64,000 nt of DNA from Sulfitobacter mediterraneus (GCF_016801775.1 NZ_CP069004.1:310001-374000), one strand, 5' to 3'. Counted from the stretch's first letter, positions 51,625 through 62,524 are shown. The notes: generated by a model from the sequence alone, not told the origin. Program-made: numbers and translations.

Positions 51625-52533
51625 ATGGTTGTCAAAGCATGGCATAGTCTGTCCGAGTACCAGGCGCTCCGGGCGCTGATGGAAAGCGGCACCACCTCCA
51701 AGGCGGCGATCCGTCTGGGGTTGTCGCAATCTGCCATCAGCCGCTCGATCTCCAGCCTTGAGGCGCGCACAGGCAAGATGTTGTTTGAGCGTGACGGCGG
51801 ACGGCTGCGGCCAACCGGTGAGGCTGCACAACTGAACCGCCGCCTTGATCCGTTGTTCGAGGCCTTGGACAGGATCGACGGGCCGCCGCAGGTCGCACAG
51901 GAAACCCTGCGGATTATCGCACCACCAACCTATGCCCACAGGTTCTTGGTGGAACACATCGCCAGCTTTCTCAAAACCAATCCGCATTTCTTTGTCAGCC
52001 TTGAGGTCGCCCCTTCTGAGGATGTGATCCGCGGCATTCTGGAAAACCGGTTTGATCTGGGTCTGACGGGGGTGGAACTGTCCCGTGATGGCGTCAAACT
52101 GACACCCTACCGCCGCTCCGGTGCGGTCTGCGCGATGCCTGCCGATCATCCGCTGGCCGCGCAGGATGTGATCCGGCCAAGGGATCTGCATGATCAAGCC
52201 TTGGTGGCGCTGTCCCATCGTCATGCCAGACGAGCGCAGCTTGAAAAGGTGCTGCACCATGTTGCCAGCAAACCCCGCATCGTCGCCGAGGCGTCGACCT
52301 CTTTTGCCGCAGTGGATCTTGCCAAGGCGGGACTGGGCGTAACGGTCGTAAACCCGTTCCCAATTGTGCAATACAGGTCCGACGATCTGGTGTTCCGCCT
52401 GTTCGAAAGCCAGATCGAGTACCGAAGTTATTTTGTCTCGCCCGATCACCGGCCTGCGCCCAGTGTGGCCCGTGCATTTATGCGCCATCTTCGGTTGCAC
52501 ACCGCCAAGGATAGGTTTTCAGAAAAGGCCTGA
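51625..52533 (+). CDS. LysR-family transcriptional regulator
   Basis: A 302-residue LysR regulator. The N-terminal winged helix covers residues 5-65 (LSEYQALRALMESGTTSKAA and LGLSQSAISRSISSLEARTG). The effector domain follows (LRIIAPPTYAHRFLVEHIAS, FDLGLTGVELSRDGV). Divergence from the dipeptidase/ABC operon suggests it controls that operon. LysR sites would lie in the 109-bp gap; an imperfect ATGAT/CTCAT dyad sits near 51,583-51,597. Confidence 0.9.
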   Translation: MVVKAWHSLSEYQALRALMESGTTSKAAIRLGLSQSAISRSISSLEARTGKMLFERDGGRLRPTGEAAQLNRRLDPLFEALDRIDGPPQVAQETLRIIAPPTYAHRFLVEHIASFLKTNPHFFVSLEVAPSEDVIRGILENRFDLGLTGVELSRDGVKLTPYRRSGAVCAMPADHPLAAQDVIRPRDLHDQALVALSHRHARRAQLEKVLHHVASKPRIVAEASTSFAAVDLAKAGLGVTVVNPFPIVQYRSDDLVFRLFESQIEYRSYFVSPDHRPAPSVARAFMRHLRLHTAKDRFSEKA

Positions 52534-52647
52534 CCGGTTAGGGAAAGGTGCAATTTCATGGTGAAGTGGTTGCCGCCGTGCCAAACTGGCACTCTGAAGG
52601 ATCAAGAACAGCGCCCAAATAGGTTGGTTTTTTTCGAAACTGGTCAT

Positions 52648-52661
52648 TGTTAGCGCTATCA
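52648..52661. promoter_or_regulatory. LacI-type palindrome upstream of zwf
   Basis: TGTTAGCGCTATCA is a 14-bp palindrome with one mismatch (perfect form TGTTAGCGCTAACA). Such CG-centred 14-16 bp palindromes are typical LacI-family operators, including those of sugar-acid regulators. It lies 122 bp before the zwf start and is a candidate control site for the zwf-edd-eda operon. The regulator is not evident here; the LacI protein at 36,482 has a different candidate operator. Confidence 0.5.
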
Positions 52662-52782
52662 TTGCGCAAATCGCTGTGCTATTGGGCAAAAAAAGGATCT
52701 TTCGATCCGCTGTGCCGCAGGGCCGACTTGGGCCGTGCCAATCGTTTACCGGCCAATGGCCACCCGCAAAGGACCACGCCCC

Positions 52783-54231
52783 ATGGTATCGCGCGTCATC
52801 CCTGTAGACCCTTTTGATCTGGTTATTTTTGGCGTCACCGGCGATCTGGCCCGCCGCAAAATTCTGCCCGGTTTGTTTCACCGCTTTCTGGTTGGCCAAA
52901 TGCCGCAGGAGGCCCAGATCATTGGCGCTGCGCGATCAAAAATGACGAAAGAACAATTCCGCACTTCGGTGCGGGAAACCTTGCTCGAATTTGCCAAGGA
53001 GGCACCCGATAACGCAGAGACGCTGGATCAATTCCTTGAACGGCTCAGCTATGTCGCGGTCGATGCAACAGGGGCAGGGGGCTGGCCCGAACTGGCCCAG
53101 ATGCTGCGCCCCGGATTGGTGCGGGCGTTTTACCTGTCGGTGTCACCGAACCTGTTTGGCACCATCGCGGCCAAGCTCAACGAGCATGACATCGCCACGG
53201 CCGAAAGCCGGATCGTGGTCGAAAAGCCCTTTGGTCATGATCTGGCCTCTGCACAGGCGCTGAACGCTGATCTGCGCCGCAGCTTTGCCGAGCATCAGAT
53301 CTACCGGATTGATCATTATCTAGGCAAAGAAACCGTGCAAAACCTGATGGCGCTTCGCTTTGCCAATTCCCTGTGGGAGCCGCTCTGGAACGCGACCCAT
53401 GTGGATCACGTGCAAATCACCGTGGCCGAAAGCCTGGGCGTCGAGGGGCGCGGCGAATATTACGACAAGTCCGGCGCGATGCGGGACATGGTGCAAAACC
53501 ATCTGATGCAGCTTTTGTGCCTGACCGCGATGGAGCCGCCTTCGCGCTTTGTGCCCAATTCGGTCCGCGATGAAAAGGTCAAGGTGATCGAAGCGCTGGA
53601 GCCTGTGGCGCAGGCCGACATCGTGCGTGGCCAATATCGCGGTCGTGACGGCGAGGGCAGCTATCGCGATCATGCAGGTGATGACGCCAGCACCACCGAA
53701 AGCTTTGTCGCGATGAAGGTCAACATCGGCAACTGGCGCTGGGCGGGCACGCCGTTTTACCTGCGCACGGGCAAGAAACTGCGGGCGCGCACCTCCGAGA
53801 TCGTCGTCGTATTCCGGGACCCGCCCCATATGATCTTCCCCAAGTTTGACAATCAGCGCGGCAATGCCCTGATCATCCGTTTGCAACCGGATGAAGGCAT
53901 TACTCTGCGCACCACCATCAAAGAACCGGGGCCGGGCGGCATGCGGCTGGCCGAGGTCACACTTGATATGACCTTTGCCGAGGCTCTGGGCGAACATGCA
54001 GCACCGCAGGACGCTTACGAGCGGCTGATCATGGATGTGATCCGGGGCGATCAGACTTTGTTCATGCGCGGCGACGAGGTTGAGGCGGCTTGGGGCTGGG
54101 CCGACCCGATCCTGGATGAATGGAGCCGCAGCCGCACCACGCCCGAACCCTATGATCCCGGCAGTTCCGGCCCGGAAGACGCGCTGATGCTGCTGCACCG
54201 CGATGGCCGCCGCTGGCGCGAAATTGGCTGA
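52783..54231 (+). CDS. zwf: Glucose-6-phosphate 1-dehydrogenase
   Basis: A 482-residue enzyme oxidising glucose-6-phosphate to 6-phosphogluconolactone with NADP+ (or NAD+). The cofactor motif is [17 protein letters not shown] near residue 15. [10 protein letters not shown] follows, and the active-site motif [13 protein letters not shown] lies near residue 180. The ATG at 52783 gives the standard N-terminus. First gene of an Entner-Doudoroff operon with edd 11 bp downstream. No 6-phosphogluconolactonase gene is present in between. Confidence 0.96.
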   Translation: MVSRVIPVDPFDLVIFGVTGDLARRKILPGLFHRFLVGQMPQEAQIIGAARSKMTKEQFRTSVRETLLEFAKEAPDNAETLDQFLERLSYVAVDATGAGGWPELAQMLRPGLVRAFYLSVSPNLFGTIAAKLNEHDIATAESRIVVEKPFGHDLASAQALNADLRRSFAEHQIYRIDHYLGKETVQNLMALRFANSLWEPLWNATHVDHVQITVAESLGVEGRGEYYDKSGAMRDMVQNHLMQLLCLTAMEPPSRFVPNSVRDEKVKVIEALEPVAQADIVRGQYRGRDGEGSYRDHAGDDASTTESFVAMKVNIGNWRWAGTPFYLRTGKKLRARTSEIVVVFRDPPHMIFPKFDNQRGNALIIRLQPDEGITLRTTIKEPGPGGMRLAEVTLDMTFAEALGEHAAPQDAYERLIMDVIRGDQTLFMRGDEVEAAWGWADPILDEWSRSRTTPEPYDPGSSGPEDALMLLHRDGRRWREIG

Positions 54232-54242
54232 AAGGACAGACC

Positions 54243-56051
54243 ATGACACTGCATCCAACCGTTAAATCCGTTACGGATCGCATTATTGAGCGCAGCGCGC
54301 CAACCCGTGCCGACTATCTGGAGCGGATGCGCATCGCGCAGGGCAAAGGTCCGGCCCGCGCCCATCTGTCTTGCAGCGGTCAGGCCCATGCCTATGCGGC
54401 GTCGGGCGAGGACAAAGATGCCCTGGCGCAGACCAGCGCGGGCAATCTGGGCATCGTCACCACCTACAACGACATGCTCTCGGCGCATCAACCCTTTGAA
54501 ACCTATCCCGAACAGATCAAAGCGGCGGTGCGGTCCATCGGCGGCACCGCGCAGGTGGCGGGCGGTGTGCCCGCGATGTGCGATGGCGTAACCCAGGGCG
54601 AAGCGGGGATGGAGCTGAGCCTGTTTTCGCGCGATGTGATTGCCCTCGCGGCCTCTGTCGCGCTCAGCCACAACACCTTTGACGCCGCTGTATTTCTTGG
54701 CGTCTGTGACAAGATCGTGCCGGGCCTTGTGATTGCGGCGCAGGCCTTTGGCCATTTGCCAGCCGTGTTCCTGCCCGCAGGTCCGATGCAAAGCGGTCTG
54801 GCCAATGACGAGAAAGCCAAGGTGCGACAGAGGTTTGCCGCGGGCGAAGTGGGCCGCGATGCCCTGATGGCCGCCGAGATGGCCGCTTACCACGGCCCCG
54901 GCACCTGTACCTTTTACGGCACTGCCAACACCAACCAGATGTTGATGGAATTCATGGGGCTGCACCTGCCCGGCGCCAGCTTTGTCACGCCAAACACCCC
55001 GCTGCGCGAGGCGCTGACCGTGCATGGGGCGAAACAGGCGCTGTTGCTGTCGGCCTTGGGGGAAAATTACACCCCGGTCTGCGATATTCTGGATGAACGC
55101 GCCTTTGTGAACGGGATTGTCGGGCTGAACGCCACGGGCGGCTCCACCAACTTGTTGATCCACCTTGTTGCCATGGCCAAGGCGGGCGGGATCATATTGG
55201 ATTGGCAGGATTTTTCGGAGCTCAGCGACATCACACCTCTGATGGCGCGGGTCTATCCCAACGGTCTGGCGGATGTGAACCATTTCCATGCGGCGGGCGG
55301 TCTGGGCTATATGGTTGGCGAGTTGCTGAGGGCGGGCCTGCTGCATCCGGACACAAAGACCGTCGCAGGGACCGGACTGGCCCACTACACCCGCGATCCC
55401 AAGCTGCTGGATGGTGAATTGTCATGGCAGGACGGGCCGGAAACATCGCTCAACCCCGGTATTCTGCGCCCAGTGGCCGAAGCCTTTGCCCCGACGGGCG
55501 GTTTGCGGCGTTTGACCGGCAACCTTGGCACTGCTGTGATGAAGGTTTCTGCCGTCGCGCCAGAGCATCAGATCGTCGAAGCGCCCGTGCGGGTCTTTGC
55601 CGATCAGGACAGCGTCAAAGCTGCGTTCAAAGCAGGCGAATTGACAGGCGATGTAATTGTCGTGGTGCGGTTTCAGGGGCCGAAAGCCAACGGCATGCCT
55701 GAATTGCACAGCCTCACGCCGCTGTTGTCGATCTTGCAGGGGCGCGGGCAAAAGGTCGCGCTGGTCACCGATGGGCGCATGTCGGGGGCATCGGGCAAAG
55801 TGCCCGCCGCGATCCATGTCTGCCCCGAAGCCTTGGACGGCGGGCCGATCGCCAAATTACAGGATGGCGATGTGCTGCGCGTGGATGCGGTGGCAGGCAC
55901 ATTGCAGATCCTCACGGAGGGGGTGGCGGAGCGCCCTGCCGCCGCCGCCGATCTGTCGGGAAATCAGGCCGGAACGGGCCGTGAACTTTTTGCCATGTTC
56001 CGCAACACCGTGGGCGGTGCGGACAGTGGCGCAACAATTTTTGGAGGTTGA
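54243..56051 (+). CDS. edd: 6-phosphogluconate dehydratase
   Basis: A 602-residue IlvD/Edd dehydratase producing 2-keto-3-deoxy-6-phosphogluconate. Edd-type features include [12 protein letters not shown], the cluster cysteines in [20 protein letters not shown] and [29 protein letters not shown] and the C-terminal [18 protein letters not shown]. It holds a [4Fe-4S] cluster. Near-perfect length for the family; eda follows 3 bp after the stop. Confidence 0.96.
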   Translation: MTLHPTVKSVTDRIIERSAPTRADYLERMRIAQGKGPARAHLSCSGQAHAYAASGEDKDALAQTSAGNLGIVTTYNDMLSAHQPFETYPEQIKAAVRSIGGTAQVAGGVPAMCDGVTQGEAGMELSLFSRDVIALAASVALSHNTFDAAVFLGVCDKIVPGLVIAAQAFGHLPAVFLPAGPMQSGLANDEKAKVRQRFAAGEVGRDALMAAEMAAYHGPGTCTFYGTANTNQMLMEFMGLHLPGASFVTPNTPLREALTVHGAKQALLLSALGENYTPVCDILDERAFVNGIVGLNATGGSTNLLIHLVAMAKAGGIILDWQDFSELSDITPLMARVYPNGLADVNHFHAAGGLGYMVGELLRAGLLHPDTKTVAGTGLAHYTRDPKLLDGELSWQDGPETSLNPGILRPVAEAFAPTGGLRRLTGNLGTAVMKVSAVAPEHQIVEAPVRVFADQDSVKAAFKAGELTGDVIVVVRFQGPKANGMPELHSLTPLLSILQGRGQKVALVTDGRMSGASGKVPAAIHVCPEALDGGPIAKLQDGDVLRVDAVAGTLQILTEGVAERPAAAADLSGNQAGTGRELFAMFRNTVGGADSGATIFGG

Positions 56052-56054
56052 TCC

Positions 56055-56702
56055 ATGACCCTAAGCGCAAAAGCCGCAAGCCGCCAAACCCGAGCGATCT
56101 GCGCATTGGCCCCGATTGTGCCAGTTTTGGTGATCGACGATCCGGCCACCGCGCGCCCCTTGGCAGAGGCGCTGATCGCGGGCGGTTTGCCCGCCCTTGA
56201 GGTGACTTTGCGCACCCCCGCAGCGCTTGAGGCCATTGCGATCATGGCGCAGGTGCCGGGCGGACATGTCGGGGCAGGGACATTGATCACCCCCGAAGAT
56301 GTTCGCGCCGCCAAGGCGGCTGGCGCGACCTTTGGCGTATCTCCGGGCGCGACGGAGGCATTGTTGGCGGCCTGCGCAGAAGAGGACATGCCGCTGCTGC
56401 CCGGCGCGGCGACAGCAAGCGAAGCGATGGCGCTACTGGCGCGGGGCTATGACATGCTCAAGTTCTTTCCCGCCGAAGCGTCTGGCGGCGCACCCGCGCT
56501 CAAGGCCATTGGCGCCCCTCTGCCACAGGTCAGCTTTTGCCCCACCGGCGGCGTCAGCCCTGCCAATGCGGAAAGTTACCTGTCACTGTCCAATGTGATC
56601 TGCGCAGGCGGCAGTTGGGTCGCCCCCAAGGATCTGGTCGCTGCGCAGGATTGGGATGGCATCACCGAGTTGGCCCGCGCCGCATCGCAACTGGGGCGCT
56701 AA
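56055..56702 (+). CDS. eda: KDPG aldolase
   Basis: A 215-residue (beta/alpha)8 aldolase that splits KDPG into pyruvate and glyceraldehyde-3-phosphate. The catalytic Glu is in GLPALEVTLRTPAAL (near residue 47), and the Schiff-base Lys is in DMLKFFPAEASGG (near 136). The phosphate loop is FCPTGGVSPANAESYLSL. Related enzymes also act on the galactose analogue, which might link to the dgoD pathway; that is inference. Last gene of the operon. Confidence 0.95.
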   Translation: MTLSAKAASRQTRAICALAPIVPVLVIDDPATARPLAEALIAGGLPALEVTLRTPAALEAIAIMAQVPGGHVGAGTLITPEDVRAAKAAGATFGVSPGATEALLAACAEEDMPLLPGAATASEAMALLARGYDMLKFFPAEASGGAPALKAIGAPLPQVSFCPTGGVSPANAESYLSLSNVICAGGSWVAPKDLVAAQDWDGITELARAASQLGR

Positions 56703-56909
56703 CCCGCATCCCATATGTGCGGATTATTGCCGCTTTTGCCCCGAATGACCGACAATCACGGAAAATTGCCAGATTTAGTGGTCTGAATGGCCCTCTGCCG
56801 CAAGAGACAGTTTGCGGCCACGGGAGAAATCACGCTAAATCGCCCTAAGTGCTTCGTCAGAGGTTTGACCGCGGACAACCGCGGCGGTGGTGTAGCGAAG
56901 GGCAATTGA

Positions 56910-58727
56910 GTGCGTGTGATGTCTATGGGTTTTCAGGCCGGGCGGTTGGCTGTGCTGAGCGCAGCCGTGTCTATTGGTATGGCTTTTGCGGCTGAGGCAG
57001 CGGATGTCCGCATCACTGGCGTGCCTGAAGGCAGCGATCTTTATCAAACACTTCTGGGCGGCTCGCTGTTGGTTGAGCAAGGGCAATCCGACACACAGCC
57101 CACCACGCAGGAAACCGTCGCGGCAGCGCAGGCCGATTATGGTCGTCTTCTGGCGGTGCTTTATGACAACGGGTATTTTGGCCCCGTAATCAAGATCACG
57201 CTGGATGGCACGGATGCGGCCAATATCCCTCCCGTCAGACCGCCGCGCCGCATCGACCGCGCGGTGATCTCGGTCACGCCTGGCCCCCTGTTCCGCTTTG
57301 GCGGTGTGGAAATCGCGCCGCTGGCCCCCGGCACAGAGCTTCCCGAAAGGTTTGCGAAGGGGCAAGTGGCAGGTCTGGGGGTTTTGAAAGAGACCGTGTC
57401 GGATGGCATCGACGGATGGCGGGCGCAGGGCCATGCCAAGGCCGCGCTGGCGGATCAACAACTGACGGCACGGCATCCTGACAAGACCATCAACGCCAGA
57501 CTGCGCCTCGCCCCCGGACCCAAGCTGCGCTTCGGTCCGTTGCAGGTGAAGGGCAACAAGGATGTGCGCACCAAACGCATTCGCCAGATCGCCGATCTGC
57601 CAGTGGGCAAGGTGTTTTCGCCGGATGATCTGAAATTATCCCAGCGCCGTCTGCGCCGCACGGGTGCGTTCAGTTCTGCCGCCTTGATCGAGGCCGACAT
57701 GATCGGGCCAGGCGATACATTGCCCATCACCGCCCAAATCACCGAAGCGCCCAAGCGTCGGTTCGGTTTTGGTGCAGAGCTGTCCTCGCTGGAAGGTCTG
57801 ACGCTGAGCGGATTCTGGCTGCATCGCAACCTGCTGGGCGGGGCGGAAAGCCTGCGGCTGGAGGGTGAGGTCAAGGGCATCGGCGGCAATTCAGGCGGCG
57901 AGGATTACCGTTTGTCCGCGCGTTTTGATCGCCCGGCGACCTTTAACGCGGATACGGATTTCTATGCGCTGGCCAGCCTTGCGCAGTTGGACGAGGTCAA
58001 TTTCTTCTCGCGCCAATTGGATCTGGAGGCAGGGATCAAACGCTATGCCAATGAACAGCGTACCTATACGCTGGGCCTTGGTTTGCGCCGGGCCGAGACC
58101 CGCGATGCCTTTGGTACGAACCGGTATACGTTGCTGACCCTGCCATTGTCGGCGGAGTTTGACTATCGCGATGACCGGCTGGACGCCAAATCAGGCTATT
58201 ACCTCAAGGCTGCCGTGACCCCCTTTGTCGCGCTCAGCGGGTCTGACAACGGTTTGCGCACCTATGTGGACGCCCGTGCCTATCGCACTTTTGGCAGCGC
58301 CCGTCCGGTCACTTTGGCGTTTCGCGGACAGTTCGGATCGGTCTATGGCCCGGATCTGAGCACGGCGCCGGCGGATTACCTGTTTTATTCCGGCGGGGGC
58401 GGGACAGTGCGCGGACAACCCTATCAGGCACTTGGCGTTGATCTGGGCGGCGGCAACGTGGTTGGCGGGCGCAGCTTTGTCGGCCTGTCGGCAGAGGCGC
58501 GGATGTCCCTCACAGACCGTATCGGTTTGGTCGGCTTTGCCGATGCCGGCTATATCGGCGCGGAAGAATTTATTGACGGCTCGGGCGAATGGCATTCCGG
58601 CGCCGGGCTTGGCCTGCGCTATGCCACAGGCATCGGGCCGATCCGCTTTGACGTGGCGGTGCCGACCTCCGGCCCCGACACGGGCGAGAATGTGCAAGTT
58701 TATATCGGTATCGGGCAGTCGTTTTGA
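56910..58727 (+). CDS. tamA: Translocation and assembly module outer-membrane protein TamA (BamA/Omp85 family)
   Basis: A 605-residue Omp85 protein. A signal peptide covers about residues 1-30 (LAVLSAAVSIGMAFAAEAA). POTRA-like domains span to about residue 260 (RLLAVLYDNGYFGPVIKI, FGPLQVKGNKDVRTKRI). The C-terminal 330 residues form a beta-barrel with alternating strands, the GGGGTVRGQPYQALG motif (VRGY-type lid) and a terminal Phe (QVYIGIGQSF). The GTG at 56910 follows GAAGGG with 7-bp spacing; an ATG at 56919 is possible. The gene overlaps tamB, its functional partner. Confidence 0.92.
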   Translation: MRVMSMGFQAGRLAVLSAAVSIGMAFAAEAADVRITGVPEGSDLYQTLLGGSLLVEQGQSDTQPTTQETVAAAQADYGRLLAVLYDNGYFGPVIKITLDGTDAANIPPVRPPRRIDRAVISVTPGPLFRFGGVEIAPLAPGTELPERFAKGQVAGLGVLKETVSDGIDGWRAQGHAKAALADQQLTARHPDKTINARLRLAPGPKLRFGPLQVKGNKDVRTKRIRQIADLPVGKVFSPDDLKLSQRRLRRTGAFSSAALIEADMIGPGDTLPITAQITEAPKRRFGFGAELSSLEGLTLSGFWLHRNLLGGAESLRLEGEVKGIGGNSGGEDYRLSARFDRPATFNADTDFYALASLAQLDEVNFFSRQLDLEAGIKRYANEQRTYTLGLGLRRAETRDAFGTNRYTLLTLPLSAEFDYRDDRLDAKSGYYLKAAVTPFVALSGSDNGLRTYVDARAYRTFGSARPVTLAFRGQFGSVYGPDLSTAPADYLFYSGGGGTVRGQPYQALGVDLGGGNVVGGRSFVGLSAEARMSLTDRIGLVGFADAGYIGAEEFIDGSGEWHSGAGLGLRYATGIGPIRFDVAVPTSGPDTGENVQVYIGIGQSF

Positions 58728-61700
58728 TGGGTTGTTTTCGTTTCCTCCTCGTTATTGTGTTCTGGGCTTTGGGGCTGACAGCGGCCTTGGCCCAAGAGGA
58801 TGACAAAGGCTTCTTGACCCGCAGCATCCAAGACGCCCTCAGCGGGGCGGGGCGCGATGTCAGTATTGATGGGTTCAAAGGCGCGCTGAGCTCCTCTGCG
58901 TCCTTTGACCGGATGACCATCGCCGACAGGGATGGCGTCTGGCTGACCCTTGATGGGGTTGAACTGGTCTGGAACCGGTCGGCCTTGCTGCGCGGACGTC
59001 TTGAGGTGGAAAAGCTTACCGCCCAAACACTGGACATTCCGCGCCTGCCTTTGCCCGATGAAAACGCATTGCCGCAGGCAGAGGCCACCCCGTTCAGCCT
59101 GCCGGAATTGCCGGTCTCGGTGGAATTGGCCGAATTCGCTGTGCGGCAGATCAATCTGGGCGCGCCATTGCTGGGCGAGGCGGCGCAGCTTTCGGTGCGG
59201 GCGTCGGCGCGGCTGACTGATACGGTGGCGGATGTGGATGTGACCGCAGATCGCACAGACGCCAAACGCGGCAGCTTTGCGATCCGGGCCAGTTTTTCCC
59301 GCAGTGACAACATATTGGATCTGCTGGTCAAACTCAGCGAAGGCGAGAATGGCATCGCAGCCAGGCTCTTGAACCTGCCGGGGCAACCTTCGGTGGATCT
59401 GCAAGTGGCAGGCAAAGGCCCGCTGGATGATTTTGCCACTGACGTTGTGGTTGCGACAGAAGGGCAGGAACGGCTGTCTGGCGAGATCACCATTGGCGCG
59501 CAGGCCCCGCGCCGCGCCAGCGACACGCCGGACCGGCGCATTCAGGCGGACATCGGAGGCGACATCACCGCCTTGCTCGCCCCGCGATATCGCGCCTTTT
59601 TTGGCGATGACGTGCGCCTGACTCTTGATGCGGTGCAGGAGGCCAACGGCGCATTGGCAGTGGATGCCTTCGCCCTCAAGGCGCAATCGGCGCAGGTACA
59701 GGGCAAGTTGGCGCTGAATGCGGAAAGCTGGCCTGTGCTCATCGACATCGACGGCCAGATCGCCAGCCCTGACGGCACGCCTGTGGTTTTGCCCGCAGGT
59801 GGCGCGGGTTTGAGCGTGGAAAAGACGGACCTGAAAATCGTCTATGACGCATCCAGGGGCGAAGCTGTCAAAGCGGTGTTTGATACGGCAGGCTTGGTCG
59901 CCGGCGGCACTGCGGTACGGCAAAGCCGGGTCGCGCTGGACGGGACATTGCAATCGGCGCAGGGCAATCTGCGGGCCTTTGACGGTGATGTGACGCTTGA
60001 GGCGACGGGCATCGCGCTTTCTGATCCGGCTCTGTCTGAGGCGCTGGGTGAGCGGATTACGGGCGCGGCGGCGGTCTCTTATAGCGAGGGCCAGCCCACC
60101 AGAATCGACGGTCTGACGCTGACCGGAACGGACTACGGGCTGTCAGGCATGGCTGTGGTTCAGGGGCTTGCCGAGGGCTTTGCCACCCAGTTGGATCTGC
60201 TGCTCAAGGCCGATGACCTGAGCCGGTTCTCGGCTCTGGCGGGGCAGGAACTGGACGGGCGCAGCGATTTGGCCGTGGCCGGTGAGGTGACGCCGCTGAG
60301 CGGGGAATTCGATGTGCAAATCAAGGGCACGACCCAGGATCTCGCCCTCGGAGTGCCGCAGGCGGATGCCCTGCTGCGCGGGCGCACGGTTCTGGATGTT
60401 TTGGCCAAACGCACTCCCGATGGTACCTTCCTGCGCGATCTTTCCTTGCGGAACGCGGCGCTGAACCTCAGCGGTGATGCCGAATTGCGCAGCGAAGGCA
60501 GCCGCGCTGAGCTGAACGCAACGCTCAAGAATATCGGGACGGTCCTGCCGCAATACAGCGGACCGGTGCAGGCGGCAGTGGTCGCTACCCAAGACGCAAG
60601 CGGCTGGCGCATCGAGGCGCAGACCGACGGGCCTTACCGCGCTGTGGCCACAGTGAACGGCGCGGTGACGCCTGCGGTGGATATCCGCTTCGATCTGGAT
60701 GTGCCGGAGGTGCGCCCGCTGGCCGAACAGCTTAGGGGACCACTCAAGGCAACCGGCACGGTCAAACAAACCGACAAAGGCTTTTTCATCGACACGGCGG
60801 CCAGCGGCCCCTTTGGCGCTAAGGCGTTGGTCGAAGGGCTTGCCACAGGGCCGGACATGTCACTGACCTTTGATGTCTCGCTGCCCGATGTACGCCCGCT
60901 CGCCCCCGGTGTTTCCGGTCCCCTGGCGGCCAAAGGGGTCTTGCGGCAAACCCCGGAGGGGATCGCCGTGGATACGAATGCCACCGGACCTTATGCCACC
61001 CGCGCCTCTGTTCAGGGTGTGGTAACAGGCCCGAATGCGGCAGTGAACTTTACGCTGGCGATGCCAAACATCGGGGCTGTGGTGGACAAGGTGAACGGAC
61101 CGCTCAACCTCACAGGCAACGCCCGCAAAGAAGGGAACGGCTGGCGTGTCGATACCGATGCAAATGGTCCGTCCGGCACGCAGGCCACATTTGCGGGGCT
61201 GATCAACACAGACGGCACGATCAACGCAACGCTGCGCGGGGATGCGCCCCTTGGCCTGAGCCGCCCGTTTCTGGCGCCGCGCAATTTGCAGGGGCAGGCC
61301 CGCTTTGATCTGGCAATCAACGGCCCGGCCGCGCTGTCCTCGCTCAGCGGGACGGTGGTCACGAACAATGCCTCCTTTACCGCGCCCAATCTGCGAGTCG
61401 CGTTGAACAATATCGCGGCAAAGGTCCAACTGGGCGGCAACCGCGCGGTGATTGATGTGCAGGGGCAAGCGGTCAATGGCGGCTCTCTGCAGGCAGAAGG
61501 GGCTGTGACCCTGACGCCCGCCTTGCCTGCCGATCTGAGCATTGTACTGCGCGATCTGGTGCTGATTGATCCCCAGCTTTACCAAACCTCGCTGCGCGGG
61601 GCGCTGCGCCTTGCCGGACCATTGACGGGCGGTGCAAGGATCAGCGGGCAGATCGACGTGGGCGAAACCAATGTGAGCGTGCCCTCGACCGGCATGACAA

Positions 61701-62521
61701 GCATTGGTGACATTCCGCAGATCACCCACATCGGCGCAACCCGGCCGGTTCTGTCCACCCGCAGAAAGGCCGGTTTGAACGGTGCAGGCGCGGGCACAGA
61801 TCCAGCGGCGCGCGGTGGCGGGCCGGGGTTTGCTCTGGACATTCAGGTGAACGCACCGCGCCGCATCTTTGTGCGCGGTCGCGGACTGGACGCCGAACTC
61901 GGCGGCAGTCTCAAGGTGACAGGCAGCACCAACCGGGTGATCTCTACCGGTGCGTTTGATCTGGTCCGGGGACGGCTCGATATTCTGGGCAAGAGGTTCA
62001 ATCTGGTCGAGGGATCGATCTCTTTCCTTGGGGATCTGATCCCTTTCATCCGCTTTGTCTCCTCGACCGATACCAAGATGGGTGAGGCACGGGTGATCGT
62101 GGAGGGCCCCGCCGATGATCCCAGGGTGTCGTTCGAATCCACACCTGATGCTCCGCAAGACGAAGTGCTTGCGCAGCTTTTGTTTGACCGCAACCTATCG
62201 GACATCTCCGCCTTCCAGGCGCTGCAATTGGCGGGGGCCGTGGCCACCTTGGCTGGCCGTGGCGGCGGCGGGGTGATCTCAAACCTGCGGGACGGTTTCG
62301 GTCTGGATGATTTTGATGTCACCACAAACAGCAATGGCGCCACCGCCGTGCGGGCGGGCAAATATATATCCGAGAACATCTATACCGATATAACCGCCGC
62401 CTCAGACGGCACTGGTGAGGTGTCCCTGAACCTTGATCTTACGCCAAATCTCAAGGCCAAGGGCACGCTTGGCTCAGACGGGAACAGTGGTCTGGGGATC
62501 TTCTTTGAGAAAGACTATTGA
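58727..62521 (+). CDS. tamB: Translocation and assembly module inner-membrane component TamB
   Basis: A 1264-residue protein. One N-terminal hydrophobic anchor (FLLVIVFWALGLTAALA) is followed by an AsmA-like start and then more than 1000 residues of repeating beta-rich sequence. That form is typical of the periplasm-spanning beta-taco fold. Several near-repeats occur (for example AASGPFGAKALV, NATGPYATRASV, DANGPSGTQATF). The C-terminal DUF490 domain carries GRLDILGKRFNLVEGSISF and ends in hydrophobic LGIFFEKDY. It acts with TamA in outer-membrane assembly and lipid transport. The start lies in a TGATG overlap with the tamA stop. Confidence 0.94.
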   Translation: MGCFRFLLVIVFWALGLTAALAQEDDKGFLTRSIQDALSGAGRDVSIDGFKGALSSSASFDRMTIADRDGVWLTLDGVELVWNRSALLRGRLEVEKLTAQTLDIPRLPLPDENALPQAEATPFSLPELPVSVELAEFAVRQINLGAPLLGEAAQLSVRASARLTDTVADVDVTADRTDAKRGSFAIRASFSRSDNILDLLVKLSEGENGIAARLLNLPGQPSVDLQVAGKGPLDDFATDVVVATEGQERLSGEITIGAQAPRRASDTPDRRIQADIGGDITALLAPRYRAFFGDDVRLTLDAVQEANGALAVDAFALKAQSAQVQGKLALNAESWPVLIDIDGQIASPDGTPVVLPAGGAGLSVEKTDLKIVYDASRGEAVKAVFDTAGLVAGGTAVRQSRVALDGTLQSAQGNLRAFDGDVTLEATGIALSDPALSEALGERITGAAAVSYSEGQPTRIDGLTLTGTDYGLSGMAVVQGLAEGFATQLDLLLKADDLSRFSALAGQELDGRSDLAVAGEVTPLSGEFDVQIKGTTQDLALGVPQADALLRGRTVLDVLAKRTPDGTFLRDLSLRNAALNLSGDAELRSEGSRAELNATLKNIGTVLPQYSGPVQAAVVATQDASGWRIEAQTDGPYRAVATVNGAVTPAVDIRFDLDVPEVRPLAEQLRGPLKATGTVKQTDKGFFIDTAASGPFGAKALVEGLATGPDMSLTFDVSLPDVRPLAPGVSGPLAAKGVLRQTPEGIAVDTNATGPYATRASVQGVVTGPNAAVNFTLAMPNIGAVVDKVNGPLNLTGNARKEGNGWRVDTDANGPSGTQATFAGLINTDGTINATLRGDAPLGLSRPFLAPRNLQGQARFDLAINGPAALSSLSGTVVTNNASFTAPNLRVALNNIAAKVQLGGNRAVIDVQGQAVNGGSLQAEGAVTLTPALPADLSIVLRDLVLIDPQLYQTSLRGALRLAGPLTGGARISGQIDVGETNVSVPSTGMTSIGDIPQITHIGATRPVLSTRRKAGLNGAGAGTDPAARGGGPGFALDIQVNAPRRIFVRGRGLDAELGGSLKVTGSTNRVISTGAFDLVRGRLDILGKRFNLVEGSISFLGDLIPFIRFVSSTDTKMGEARVIVEGPADDPRVSFESTPDAPQDEVLAQLLFDRNLSDISAFQALQLAGAVATLAGRGGGGVISNLRDGFGLDDFDVTTNSNGATAVRAGKYISENIYTDITAASDGTGEVSLNLDLTPNLKAKGTLGSDGNSGLGIFFEKDY

Positions 62522-62524
62522 GGG

